64,000 nucleotides of DNA from a bacterium. GTDB taxonomy: Bacteria > Vulcanimicrobiota > Xenobia > Xenobiales > JADMJV01. The translations under genes were made by a program, and so were the position numbers. The stretch is from the NCBI GenBank assembly GCA_018266105.1, contig JAFEBA010000056.1, positions 1,553 through 65,552 on the forward strand, in the 5' to 3' direction. Shown here in pieces: positions 44,218-53,287 of this stretch. The notes beneath the pieces were generated by a model. That model was not told the DNA's origin and ran no database searches. It saw nothing but the letters and a program-made list of their open reading frames with translations. Each line of letters starts with the position of its first letter. Position 1 is the first letter of the stretch.

Positions 44218-45198
44218 GTGTTGCGTAGACTCAAACAAGCCGCGGGCTTTTTCTTCTGGGGCGGGGCAACCTGGCTGGCTTTGCTGCCGCTTCTCTGGCG
44301 ACTGAGCGCAGAACGCCAGTGGTTGCTGGTTTTGTGCCAATACTCGCCTCCCCTGTTGTATTTTCTGGCCTGGCTAAAGCTGGTTGGACTGGCGGCGCTG
44401 GCGCGGCCGCGAAGAGCTGTGTTGGGCCTGCTCCCCCCCCTGGCCTGGTTGCTGACTGTGATTGCCCCCTTTCAGCTGCACAAAGCCCAGGCCGGCGATT
44501 TGAGCGCCCTGAGTTGGAACATCCAGGCCGGGCTGAGTGGTCCCGATAAAATCGGAGAGCTGCTGGCCCAAACTCGGACGGACCTGATCGCACTACAGGA
44601 GGCCCGCGTGCCTTCGGCCCAGCCGGGTGGTCTGGACCCGGTGCCCACTGTGCTACAGCACACCAGACTGAACGTCGCGCGCGGTGGAGAGCGAGGAGAA
44701 CTGGTGATTATGAGCCGCTTCACTATGATTTCCCAGCGACTCTACAATCTTGGGGGTCTGAGCCAGGCGTTGGAAGCACGCCTGGAGGTCAATGGAAAGA
44801 TCATTCGAGCGCTGAACGTCCATCTCATGACTGGCGATCCTCAGGGGCTGCTCAAAGGCCAGCCCCTGATGAGCAGGCGGCGGGTCATTGTGTCGGCGGC
44901 CACACGCAGGCTCCAAGCCAACTCGCTGGTCCAGGCAGTGGAAAGCGGTCAGGAGCCGGTGATTCTAATGGGGGACTTCAACTCTCCACCCAGTTCCGTG
45001 GCCTATCACACCCTTTGCACTCAGCTCCAGGACAGCTTCAGCGCTGCCGGCTGGGGCTGGGGCCTGACCTATCCGGCCTCTCACCCATTGTGGCGGATCG
45101 ACTACATTTGGTGCAAGGGAATGACTCCTGTGGGCAGTCAGGTGCTGGACCTGCCCGCCTCCGATCATCGAGCCGTGCAGGCTCAGATCAAGCTGTGA
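44218..45198 (+). CDS. Membrane-anchored endonuclease/exonuclease/phosphatase-family protein
   Basis: 326 residues. Three hydrophobic segments (about 8-28, 35-60, 68-86) precede an EEP domain from about 95: LSALSWNIQAG, LIALQEARVPS, NVHLMTGDP, MGDFNSPPSS and DYIW followed by PASDHRAV. The catalytic Asn, Glu, Asp and His are present. This layout fits membrane-tethered EEP phosphodiesterases. The start is GTG at 44218, with TTG at 44221 as an alternative. The next gene overlaps by GTGA. Confidence 0.88.
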   Translation: MLRRLKQAAGFFFWGGATWLALLPLLWRLSAERQWLLVLCQYSPPLLYFLAWLKLVGLAALARPRRAVLGLLPPLAWLLTVIAPFQLHKAQAGDLSALSWNIQAGLSGPDKIGELLAQTRTDLIALQEARVPSAQPGGLDPVPTVLQHTRLNVARGGERGELVIMSRFTMISQRLYNLGGLSQALEARLEVNGKIIRALNVHLMTGDPQGLLKGQPLMSRRRVIVSAATRRLQANSLVQAVESGQEPVILMGDFNSPPSSVAYHTLCTQLQDSFSAAGWGWGLTYPASHPLWRIDYIWCKGMTPVGSQVLDLPASDHRAVQAQIKL

Positions 45199-45989
45199 CG
45201 CTGCGCTGGGCCATTCAAAGTAATCTGATCAACCAGGCGGACTTAGACAGGCTGCTGCAGGCCTGTCGCCGGCTTGGCCGCCCGGCCACGACCTTCACCA
45301 CCATTCCATTTTCAAATCAACCACCCGACCTGGACAACGCGACCCCAACCATTTTCTACGGTTCCACCGGATGCATGAGTAATATCTGGGAAAGTCGTCG
45401 CTGGCAACCCGGCGTCTTTTTTGACCCGGGGCGCTTTTCGTTTCCAGCCTGGAGTTCAGCCTATGGCTCTCACTGTCTGAACGCCGGTGCCCGCCAGACC
45501 ACCCTGGGTGATTTAATCCGCCAGCCCCATCAACCCGATCACCCCCTGTTTCTGAGGCCGATTCACGACGACAAAGCTTTTGCCGGCGAAGTGATGACTT
45601 TTGCCGAAATTCAGCACTGGGTAGCCGGCCTGGATCAGACCGTGCTCTCGCTGGACTGCCCGATTCTGGTGGCCGAACCAGTCGGCATCGCCCACGAATG
45701 GCGTCTGTTCTTAGTGAACGGCCGCTACTCCACCGGCTCACACTACCGTACTCGCCAGCGCCTGGATGTTTATGCCGAGGTCCCGTCCGAGGTAGTGGCC
45801 TTGGCCGAAAACTTGGCCGCAGGCTGGCAACCCGCGCCCGTCTTTGTGCTGGATATGGCACAGTCGGGGGACTCACTTTATGTGGTCGAGATCAACTGTT
45901 TCAATAGCGCCGGATTCTATGCCAGTAACGTGGAGCAACTGGTGAAGGATGTGTCCGAATACTGTGAAGGACCGAGCTATGCAGGTTGA
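45195..45989 (+). CDS. ATP-grasp domain protein (R2K clade)
   Basis: 264 residues. FLRPIHDDKAFAGEV, AHEWRLFLVNGRYSTGSHYR and YVVEINCFNSAGFY match the R2K-type ATP-grasp families (DUF4343-like), which lack the usual ATP-grasp lysine layout and are thought to ligate amino acids or peptides. The substrate is unknown. The GTG at 45195 overlaps the EEP stop, and the next start lies inside its last codons, so the three genes are translated together. Confidence 0.78.
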   Translation: MTLRWAIQSNLINQADLDRLLQACRRLGRPATTFTTIPFSNQPPDLDNATPTIFYGSTGCMSNIWESRRWQPGVFFDPGRFSFPAWSSAYGSHCLNAGARQTTLGDLIRQPHQPDHPLFLRPIHDDKAFAGEVMTFAEIQHWVAGLDQTVLSLDCPILVAEPVGIAHEWRLFLVNGRYSTGSHYRTRQRLDVYAEVPSEVVALAENLAAGWQPAPVFVLDMAQSGDSLYVVEINCFNSAGFYASNVEQLVKDVSEYCEGPSYAG

Positions 45990-47409
45990 TGTCGTCATCG
46001 TGGGTGCCGGTCCGGCCGGTTTGATGCTGGCCAACCAGCTGCAAAGGCGCGGAATTCGCTTGCTGTTGTTGGAAAGCCGAGCTTACCGAGAGGACACCGG
46101 ACGGGCGGTGGAGGTCAACGGGAGAGTCCTGGAGATTTTCGACCAGATGGGGCTTTTGAATGAGCTCCTGGGCTGCGGACTCTTACTTAAGGCGGAAAAC
46201 ACCTCCACAACCGTGCGTCGAGAGTTCGGCAGCCAGGACAATCCATACGGGGTTCTGTCAATCTCCCGTTTTGACGCGGAGGAAATTCTGGAACGCGAAC
46301 TACGTCGGCGCTTTGGCACCATCCATTGGTCGAGCGAACTGGTTGGCCTGGAGCGAAATTTCAGTGGAGTGGAAGTGGAGTGGACTTCAGCCGGCCAGAA
46401 CCAGCGAGCCCAGTGCCGCTACCTGGTGGGTTGTGACGGTCGCCACAGCTTTGTGCGCCGACGCCTGGAACTAAACCAGGAGCAACAGCCAGGCCCGCAA
46501 CAGTGCCTGCTGGCTGAGGTAGGCCTGAGCTGGTCACTGGCTGAGGATGAAATTTGGAACTTCAGGTTGAGCGACAACGCGCTGAGGGTGACTCCCTTGC
46601 CTGGCCGCCCTCGAAGATACCAGTTGAGCTACCGGGTGCCGGTCGAAGATTCCCTTGGTCCTCTAGAGCGACTGCGGCAGGACTGCCTCCCAGCCTTTCC
46701 GGCCGGTTCCCAAATCGAGGAACTGGGGCCACACGCCTTCTTCAGTCTCAACCAGCAGGCGGTTGAAAACTACCGACGAGGCAACTGCTTTCTGGTCGGT
46801 CAGGCCGCTTCATTCGGAGCTCCCGAAGACGGCGCATGCCTGAACCGCGGGCTGCGCGAGGCCTTTAACCTGGGCTGGAAGCTGGCCTCGGTCCTGCGTG
46901 GCGAAGCTCTGGATTCTTTGCTGGACAGCTACCATCAGGAATGCCACCCGAAATCAGGCGGGCCAGACTCAAAACGGGCGGCCGCCGGCAAGGTGCCGGC
47001 CGGTCAGCGCGGAGCCGCCCCGGGGGAAGTGCTGGACTATATTCAGGGCTTGACCCGGCCAGGGCTGGCGCCCCGCTTTCGCCTGGTCGAGTGCCTGCGA
47101 CACGGGGACTTTCAGTTGATCGGCTTCGGTGGCGACTGGGACGGGCTCGCCGATCTGGCCGAGCGCTTGGGCGAAGTTTTTGGGAACCAGCTCCATTGCC
47201 TGGCCATCACCGACCCGGACGAGAGACGGCCACCCGACGACCTGGCCTGGGTGATTGACAGCGAAGGCCAGGCGGGAAAAGCCTGGGGTGAGGGCCCGGG
47301 TGCCATTCTGGTGCGACCCGACGGCCATGTTGGCTGGCGCGGACTGCCACGGACGGACGAATCTCTGGACCGCTTCCTGGTTCAGGTCAGCTTGAATCTC
47401 CGGGCCTAG
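45979..47409 (+). CDS. FAD-dependent aromatic-type monooxygenase
   Basis: 476 residues. The N-terminal FAD fold is VDVVIVGAGPAGLMLANQL, DG-type YLVGCDGRHSFVRRRL is the second motif, and the segment FLVGQAASFGAPEDGACLNR stands in the GD motif place, where the usual Asp that binds the FAD ribityl chain is Gln. A thioredoxin-like C-terminal region follows (PheA/TfdB-like class). It would hydroxylate or epoxidise an unknown substrate using NAD(P)H and O2. The ATG at 45979 has GAAGGA upstream. Confidence 0.85.
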   Translation: MQVDVVIVGAGPAGLMLANQLQRRGIRLLLLESRAYREDTGRAVEVNGRVLEIFDQMGLLNELLGCGLLLKAENTSTTVRREFGSQDNPYGVLSISRFDAEEILERELRRRFGTIHWSSELVGLERNFSGVEVEWTSAGQNQRAQCRYLVGCDGRHSFVRRRLELNQEQQPGPQQCLLAEVGLSWSLAEDEIWNFRLSDNALRVTPLPGRPRRYQLSYRVPVEDSLGPLERLRQDCLPAFPAGSQIEELGPHAFFSLNQQAVENYRRGNCFLVGQAASFGAPEDGACLNRGLREAFNLGWKLASVLRGEALDSLLDSYHQECHPKSGGPDSKRAAAGKVPAGQRGAAPGEVLDYIQGLTRPGLAPRFRLVECLRHGDFQLIGFGGDWDGLADLAERLGEVFGNQLHCLAITDPDERRPPDDLAWVIDSEGQAGKAWGEGPGAILVRPDGHVGWRGLPRTDESLDRFLVQVSLNLRA

Positions 47410-47485
47410 AAAACCTTTCAGACATTTTTCAGGTTTACGAACTAGTTTTCGATGAAAGATTGAGACGAATTCACGGAGGAAGCCA

Positions 47486-47833
47486 ATGTTCAGTAATTCA
47501 GTTCAACTCATCGAAATCAAAATGACCCGTTTAGGTTTCTACCTGGGAATCTACCTGGTTCCGGCCCTGCTCAGCCTGGTGCAACAGCACTGGCTGCCTG
47601 CCGTACTCACGGTCGGAATGATTCCAGGTCTTTGGCGCAGCCTGCGCCGAGCCAACCGCCGCGGCCGCCTGGACCTGAGCGAGATGATGCTCTTCGCCCT
47701 GACCACCTCACTGGTGGCGGTGGTGGTAGCCAGCGTAACCTCGCTGCTCGGCTGGGTCAGCCTGCTCTGCTGGAGCCTGGTGGCCCTCGAACAGGCGCAC
47801 CGGCGCGAGCGACGCCGAGGTTTAGCCTACTGA
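47486..47833 (+). CDS. Small membrane protein
   Basis: 115 residues with about three or four hydrophobic segments (17-35, 37-52, 66-86, 88-100) and Arg-rich loops (RSLRRANRRGRL, RRERRRG) on the cytoplasmic side. No family is recognised. GGAGG precedes the ATG. Confidence 0.6.
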   Translation: MFSNSVQLIEIKMTRLGFYLGIYLVPALLSLVQQHWLPAVLTVGMIPGLWRSLRRANRRGRLDLSEMMLFALTTSLVAVVVASVTSLLGWVSLLCWSLVALEQAHRRERRRGLAY

Positions 47834-47893
47834 TGCAGGTCTGACCTTTGGTAGCGAGAACAGCCTGAGGAGTTTCACCAGCCTGGAGGTCAC

Positions 47894-48433
47894 TTGTCCG
47901 AAGAAGCAGCTCAAGAAACGGAAGAGTCCGCCGTCTCGTCCAAACCGATGACCCTGGAAGAGCGGGTCGCCTACCTGGAAGCACAAAACGAGGGACTTAA
48001 GCGGGTCGGACTGCTCGGCCTGGTGCTGGTTTTAATGCTGGGAGCGATCGTGGTGCACCAGACCTATAGCGATCTTCGCAGCACCACTACCCGTGGGCTG
48101 ACCTTGCTCAATGAGCGCGATGAACTGTCGGGCGCGATCACCGTTGATGGCCAGGGACGCACCCAATTTCTGCAGGCCCGCTACGGGAGCATGTCCAGCC
48201 TGAATCCCCTCCCGGAAGGTTTTCAGGGGTATGCTTTTTATGACAGCACAGGCAACCCGCGCGTTTTGATCGGTGAGACCAAGGATCAGCAGACCATCTT
48301 TCAGGTGGTCGACCCGGTGCGCAAATTGATTTTCAACCCGTTTGACGAGATGAAAGGGGCAACTCCGCCCGCTCCCGCTCCCGGCAAGGCTCCGGAAGCC
48401 AAAGGATCCCCCACACCCAAGCCCACTCCTTGA
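47894..48433 (+). CDS. Single-pass membrane protein with Pro-rich tail
   Basis: 179 residues. The N-terminus is acidic and polar with a short helical segment (LEERVAYLEAQNEGL), a hydrophobic anchor follows at about 36-56 (VGLLGLVLVLMLGAIVV), then a beta-rich domain (ISGAITVDGQGRTQFL-type strands) and a Pro/Ala/Lys-rich tail from about 155. No family is recognised. TTG start with GGAGG four bases upstream. It overlaps the xseA start (TTGA). Confidence 0.65.
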   Translation: MSEEAAQETEESAVSSKPMTLEERVAYLEAQNEGLKRVGLLGLVLVLMLGAIVVHQTYSDLRSTTTRGLTLLNERDELSGAITVDGQGRTQFLQARYGSMSSLNPLPEGFQGYAFYDSTGNPRVLIGETKDQQTIFQVVDPVRKLIFNPFDEMKGATPPAPAPGKAPEAKGSPTPKPTP

Positions 48434-49773
48434 TTCAGGCTCGTTCCGTAACCCAGTTGCTGGGCCAGCTCAAAGCCCAGTTACAACGGGACTTTCGCCA
48501 AATCTGGGTGCGAGGCGAGGTAGCGCAATTGACGCCCTCGCCTCAAGGTCACCTGTATTTTTCCCTGAAAGACCGTCAATCAGTTCTACAGTCGGTGGTC
48601 TGGTCCAAGCACCGGCAAATGCTGGATTTTGCCCCCAATGAGGGGATGAACGTGCTGGCCCAGGGCACACTCATGGTTTACCCTCCCCGCGGGCAACTCC
48701 AGTTTGTGGTGGAACAGATGATTCCCGACGGCGTGGGCCAGTATTTTCTGGCCCTGGAGAAACTGAAGCAGACTTTGCTGGCCGAAGGACTTTTTGACCC
48801 TGCGCGCAAGCGTCCGCTGCCCTTCTTTCCGCGCCGAGTTGGGGTGGTTACCTCTCGTGAAGGCGCCGTCTGGCACGACATTTGTACCACTCTGGAACGC
48901 CGCAACCCCTGCGTGCAACTGGTGCTGTCGCCTTCACCAGTGCAAGGGCCGGAGGCCACTTCCCAGCTAATCCGGGCCCTGCGCATTCTGGAGCGCAACA
49001 ATGTGGAAGTGGTCATCCTGGCCCGGGGAGGTGGCTCCTGGGAAGATCTGATCGCCTTCAACAGTGAGCCCCTGGTGCGTTTTCTGGCCAGTTACCCTTT
49101 GCCGGTGATTGCGGCCATCGGACATGAGACCGATCTTTCCCTGGTCGATCAGGTGGCCGACCGCCGCGCCCCCACTCCCACGGCCGCGGCTGAGATGGTG
49201 GCACCAGAGCGAGAACAGTTATTCAGAGAACTGAATACCCTTCAAGCTCGTATGCGCCAGGCCTTACTCCAGCGCAGCCAACGACAGCGCGAGATACTGG
49301 ATGCCTTGAGCCAGCGCCCCTGTTTCCTGGAGCCACAGCGACTCTGGGAGAACCCGCGACGCTTCAAAGAAAAGCTGGCGGACTGCCTGCGCGAAGCCCT
49401 GAGAGCTCGGGCTGAATTGGAACGTCAACGCTGGCGCAATTTGCAAGGCAAACTGCAACCTCTTAAATTACAGGGCCTGGTTCAGCTTGAGCTGCAACAA
49501 CTCGAGAATTGGCGGTCCCGCATCCTCACATCACTGCCTCGCAGGCTCGAAAACAAAAGACTGGAACTGCAGGAGCAACGCCAAATGCTTCAAACGCTCT
49601 CGCCTCAGCGAGTTCTCGAACGTGGCTACGCCCTTTGCCTCGACGATCAAGGCCAGGTTGTGACCGCAGTGGCCGGCAGGAAAGCCCATGATCAACTGGA
49701 AATTCGTCTGGCCGATGGGCGCCTGCTATGCGCTGTCGAGCAAGTTTTCCCCCGATCAGAGGATTTGTCGTGA
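48430..49773 (+). CDS. xseA: Exodeoxyribonuclease VII large subunit
   Basis: 447 residues. An N-terminal OB-fold DNA-binding domain (IWVRGEVAQLTPSPQGHLYF) is followed by the nuclease core (RVGVVTSREGAVWHDI, VVILARGGGSWEDL, IAAIGHETDLSLVDQVADRR) and a helical C-terminus. It degrades single-stranded DNA with XseB. It is the first of xseA-xseB-ispA, all overlapping by TTGA or GTGA. Confidence 0.95.
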   Translation: MIQARSVTQLLGQLKAQLQRDFRQIWVRGEVAQLTPSPQGHLYFSLKDRQSVLQSVVWSKHRQMLDFAPNEGMNVLAQGTLMVYPPRGQLQFVVEQMIPDGVGQYFLALEKLKQTLLAEGLFDPARKRPLPFFPRRVGVVTSREGAVWHDICTTLERRNPCVQLVLSPSPVQGPEATSQLIRALRILERNNVEVVILARGGGSWEDLIAFNSEPLVRFLASYPLPVIAAIGHETDLSLVDQVADRRAPTPTAAAEMVAPEREQLFRELNTLQARMRQALLQRSQRQREILDALSQRPCFLEPQRLWENPRRFKEKLADCLREALRARAELERQRWRNLQGKLQPLKLQGLVQLELQQLENWRSRILTSLPRRLENKRLELQEQRQMLQTLSPQRVLERGYALCLDDQGQVVTAVAGRKAHDQLEIRLADGRLLCAVEQVFPRSEDLS

Positions 49774-49979
49774 CCGAAACCACCTATGAACAAGCCCTGG
49801 ACCACCTGCGTCGCATCGTTCAACAACTGGAATCCGGGCAGCAAGGCCTGGAGCAGTCTCTACAGCTTTTCGAAGAAGGCATCGAACTGACTCGATTCTG
49901 CGACGACAAGCTGAAGTCCGTGGAAGATCGAGTCAAGATCTTACTCTCCCGCAATCAAAGCCAGGACCTATCCGCTTGA
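49770..49979 (+). CDS. xseB: Exodeoxyribonuclease VII small subunit
   Basis: 69 residues. YEQALDHLRRIVQQLESGQQ and LEQSLQLFEEGIELTRFCDD are the typical XseB helical pair. The GTG at 49770 overlaps the xseA stop. It binds the XseA tail to form the nuclease. Confidence 0.95.
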   Translation: MTETTYEQALDHLRRIVQQLESGQQGLEQSLQLFEEGIELTRFCDDKLKSVEDRVKILLSRNQSQDLSA

Positions 49980-50842
49980 GACAGGCCTCGACTTTCAACC
50001 TCAAGCAATATTTGCAAGACCGCGCCCAGGAGGTCGATCAGGCCCTGGAAGTCTACCTGGCGCCTGACGTCAACAGCCTTGGACCCATCGTGGAGGCCAT
50101 GCGCTACTCGGTTTTTCCGGGCGGCAAACGCTTTCGCCCAGTGCTTGCCCTGGCCGCCTGCGAAGCTCTGGGTTGCGAGCGTTCCCGAGCCATGGCGGTA
50201 GCCTGTGCATTCGAACTGATTCATTGCTTCTCGCTGGTCCACGATGACTTGCCCTGCATGGATAACGACGACGAGCGCCGGGGTCGACCCACCAACCACA
50301 AGGTCTACGGTGAAGACGTGGCCCTGCTGGCAGGGGACGGCCTCTCTCTGTGGGCTTTCGAAGTGGCCATGCTGAGCCCTGACGATCTGTCCGCCAGCAC
50401 TCTTCGTGCACTCGTGCGTGAACTGGTGGCGGCTTCCGGCCACCCCGGTATGGTGGGGGGTCAGGTCATCGATCTGGCCGCTCAAAAAACAGGCCAGATC
50501 GACGGACCTCAACTCAAGAAGATCCACGCCGCCAAGACCGGGGCTCTGATCCGTGGGGCCGTTCGCTGCGGTGCCATCGTGGCCGGAGCCAGCCCGGAAC
50601 AATTGCGTCAACTGACCATCTATGGAGAAAAAATCGGCCTGGTCTTTCAGATCACCGACGACATCCTCGATCACCTTGAGGATCCCGAGGCCGTCAGCTA
50701 TCCCGCCCTTTACGGCCTGGACGAATCTCGCAAAATGGCCACTGAAGCGGTTCAGGAAGCCCTGACCAATCTGGAATCCTTCGGACCGGGAGCCGAACCC
50801 CTGCGCGCGCTGGCCACCTACCTGCTCACCAGAACGACCTGA
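49976..50842 (+). CDS. ispA: Polyprenyl (farnesyl) diphosphate synthase
   Basis: 288 residues. The first Asp-rich motif is DDLPCMDNDDERRG, the second is TDDILDH, and the GGKRFRPVL substrate segment is present, as are FELIHCFSLVHDD and KTGALIRGAV. It condenses isopentenyl diphosphate with allylic substrates in the isoprenoid pathway. The TTG start overlaps xseB. It precedes the dxs-like gene. Confidence 0.94.
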   Translation: MRQASTFNLKQYLQDRAQEVDQALEVYLAPDVNSLGPIVEAMRYSVFPGGKRFRPVLALAACEALGCERSRAMAVACAFELIHCFSLVHDDLPCMDNDDERRGRPTNHKVYGEDVALLAGDGLSLWAFEVAMLSPDDLSASTLRALVRELVAASGHPGMVGGQVIDLAAQKTGQIDGPQLKKIHAAKTGALIRGAVRCGAIVAGASPEQLRQLTIYGEKIGLVFQITDDILDHLEDPEAVSYPALYGLDESRKMATEAVQEALTNLESFGPGAEPLRALATYLLTRTT

Positions 50843-50844
50843 TC

Positions 50845-52305
50845 GTGGCGGAGAGCGCGGCCGCAATTCGAGCTCGCCAGGCCCTGGCCGACTTGCTGTC
50901 GGACTGGGAGCTTTGCTGGATCCTTTGGCCCGCCTCCAACCTTGCGCGCCAGTTGGCGGCCGGGGCGCCCCCCGCCTGGTTTGAAATTCCGCCTCAGCCC
51001 AGCTCGGTCTGGGCCCAGCAAATGCAGGCATTCTTCCTGGCTCAACAGGAAGACCAGCCTCTGCTTCTGGTGCTGGAGGCTCCTCAAGACCTGGATAAGC
51101 TGCAGAAACTTCACGAACTGGCCACTCCGATTCCCTGGCTGCTGGTCATTCTACTCGATCCCGCCGGCTATTTGGCGGCCGTGCCCGCCAGCGGCGGCTG
51201 GTTTCAGCGGAGCGCCGAGCCCCCCGCTTACGCCTGGTCCAGCTGGCTCCGCCAGTGGAAGCTGGAATTCTGGGGCAGCCTCTCTCTGGAAGAGAGCAAG
51301 CAGGTCACCGAACGCCTGGACGAGTTCTTACAAGGTAACGGCCGGCGCCTGCTCCATCTCTATGGACCGACGATGGCCCAGACGGAACAGCTTCCGCGCC
51401 CGATCCAACGACTCAAATCTCACGACAGCCTTGAATCAGCCTACCTGGAACAGTTGCGGATACCTGAGAACGCCCGCTTGATCTGGTGCGCGGGCGAACC
51501 GCCCGCCGGAGCTCTTCATTTCAGCCCGGAGAAAGCGGGCAGCGCCGCCTGGGGTATCCATCAGGCAGGCTTTTTCCCCATTCTGGCGCTGGGCGCTGCT
51601 CAGATCGGGGCAGCTCTGCACGACCTGCTACCCGGACTGCCCCCCGGATGTCTGATACTCATCCTGGAAGCAGGACTATGCTGGGAAACCGGCCAGAGCC
51701 ACCTGAGCCCCTCGCGCCTGCGCGATCTGGCACTGCTTCGTCAGGTGCACGGCCTGGCTCTGGCCTGTCCGGCCGACGTCTTCGAGGCTTGCCAGGTCAC
51801 CGATCTGGCCTACGCGACTCAGACCCCGGTGGCAGTTAGATTGACCCAGGCGCCGGCCGTTCTCACCGGCCTGACCAAGGCCCCGGCTCAAGCCGGTCGC
51901 GGCCATCGGCTACGTCCCGGACCCAATGCCGCCATTCTGGCTTTGGGTCCGATGGTCTACGCTTCTTTGCTGGCAGCCGAAGCTCTATCCGCCTGGGGCC
52001 TGGAATGTCAGGTCTGGGATGTGCGCTTTCTCAAGCCTTTGGACCGGGAAATGCTTGAAAACGCTGCAGCCACCGGCCATATTTTGACAGTGGAGGAACA
52101 CTGCTTGCAGGGGGGCCTGGGCACGATGGTGCTGGAAACCCTGAGCCAGCTGGAACTTAGCGCCAAAGTGCACCATCTGGCCCTTCCGGCCACTCCGCCT
52201 ATCCCGGCCGGCAGCCCGGGTGAGGAGTTCGGACTGGACGCTGACGGCATCCAGAAGGCCATGCGCAAACTGCTCGGACTGGTCAGCCCGGAAAGCTTCG
52301 TCTAG
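50845..52305 (+). CDS. Degenerate DXS-like protein (no thiamine-diphosphate motif)
   Basis: 486 residues against about 620 in true DXS (1-deoxyxylulose-5-phosphate synthase). The gene sits where dxs often lies, after xseAB-ispA. The middle (about 210-335) resembles the pyrimidine domain (AAWGIHQAGFFPILALG; LRDLALLRQVHGLALACPAD), and residues 355-470 resemble the transketolase C-domain (NAAILALGPMVYASLLAAEA, VRFLKPLD, TVEEHCLQGGLG). In the first domain GDGA is replaced by LEAP (77-80) and NDN by LLDP (103-106), and about 110 N-terminal residues are missing. I infer a protein without TPP-dependent catalysis. The GTG at 50845 is two bases after the ispA stop. Confidence 0.72.
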   Translation: MAESAAAIRARQALADLLSDWELCWILWPASNLARQLAAGAPPAWFEIPPQPSSVWAQQMQAFFLAQQEDQPLLLVLEAPQDLDKLQKLHELATPIPWLLVILLDPAGYLAAVPASGGWFQRSAEPPAYAWSSWLRQWKLEFWGSLSLEESKQVTERLDEFLQGNGRRLLHLYGPTMAQTEQLPRPIQRLKSHDSLESAYLEQLRIPENARLIWCAGEPPAGALHFSPEKAGSAAWGIHQAGFFPILALGAAQIGAALHDLLPGLPPGCLILILEAGLCWETGQSHLSPSRLRDLALLRQVHGLALACPADVFEACQVTDLAYATQTPVAVRLTQAPAVLTGLTKAPAQAGRGHRLRPGPNAAILALGPMVYASLLAAEALSAWGLECQVWDVRFLKPLDREMLENAAATGHILTVEEHCLQGGLGTMVLETLSQLELSAKVHHLALPATPPIPAGSPGEEFGLDADGIQKAMRKLLGLVSPESFV

Positions 52306-52347
52306 ACCTTTCTAAGCTTTTTAAGCGGCTCGACTTAATCTGACACC

Positions 52348-53280
52348 GTGAATGCCAAAGATCTGGGCCCCAAATACGAGTTCGCCTGGGGCGGAGCTCG
52401 CTATCTCTGCAGTAAAGTCAGCACCCTGGCAGGGGTGGCCGCCCAACGCGGACTGCACGGCGAGGACTCGGTCTGCCTGGATCGCCCGCTGCTGGGAGTG
52501 GTTGGCTTTATGGGTCGCATGAGCGACACCGCTCGACTGATGGAACATTTGAGCGAGAACGGGCAAAACGGTGGTCAGGTCTATTACCTCAAAGGCGATC
52601 TGGTCTACCGCGACTCCGAGTTTCAAGAAGCAATGCCTCCCGGCTGGACCGATCCCCAGGCGCGGGTGTTCCAACTCGTCCCTCGCGAACGGAGCCAGAG
52701 CCCGGAAGTGACGGCCGAACAGATCGGACCGGCTCTACAAAAAATTCAATCCATCACCGGCCAACCCAAAGCCGACCTGGCCGCCCACAGCCTGGGTGGA
52801 CTGGGAGCTCGCATTTACGCAACCCGAGGCGGCCAGGGCATCGGCCGCCTGATGATGGTCGGCACTCCCAATCTGGGATTACGAGCCGCCACGCTGGCCG
52901 AATGGGTCGTCAATGAGCAGATCAGCTGGGCCATGAAGCTGGCCAACGTCGGCCCGGCCGCCTTGCCGGCTTTACAATGGCTGCGCGCCACAGCCGACGG
53001 TAATGACAAATTAGAGCAATTGAATAGGCAATGGCCACAGGCCAAACAGAATCTAGAGGCGGTAAGAATTGTGGGCTCGGGCGGACGACTCACGGCCACT
53101 TCGGACCTCACCGGTTGGGGCGACGGCGACGGCCTGGTCAATAGCGCCAGCCTGGCCCTCCCTGACACCGAGACGAAGATTTTGCCGGGAACCTGGACCC
53201 AGGGGCACATCAGTCTGATGAACGACCGCCAGGTCTTTCACGAAATGCGCGACTTTTTCCAGTGGAAAGTCGCCAACTGA
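52348..53280 (+). CDS. Lipase/esterase-like alpha/beta hydrolase
   Basis: 310 residues. The nucleophile elbow is AHSLGGLGARIYA. Candidate acid and base are Asp in GDGDGLV and His in TQGHISLMN, completing a Ser-Asp-His triad as in triacylglycerol lipase-like proteins. There is no signal peptide, though the N-terminus is unusual (CSKVSTLAG). Start is GTG at 52348, with no clear ribosome site. It converges with the Ser/Thr kinase gene. Confidence 0.75.
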   Translation: MNAKDLGPKYEFAWGGARYLCSKVSTLAGVAAQRGLHGEDSVCLDRPLLGVVGFMGRMSDTARLMEHLSENGQNGGQVYYLKGDLVYRDSEFQEAMPPGWTDPQARVFQLVPRERSQSPEVTAEQIGPALQKIQSITGQPKADLAAHSLGGLGARIYATRGGQGIGRLMMVGTPNLGLRAATLAEWVVNEQISWAMKLANVGPAALPALQWLRATADGNDKLEQLNRQWPQAKQNLEAVRIVGSGGRLTATSDLTGWGDGDGLVNSASLALPDTETKILPGTWTQGHISLMNDRQVFHEMRDFFQWKVAN

Positions 53281-53287
53281 GAGCGGA

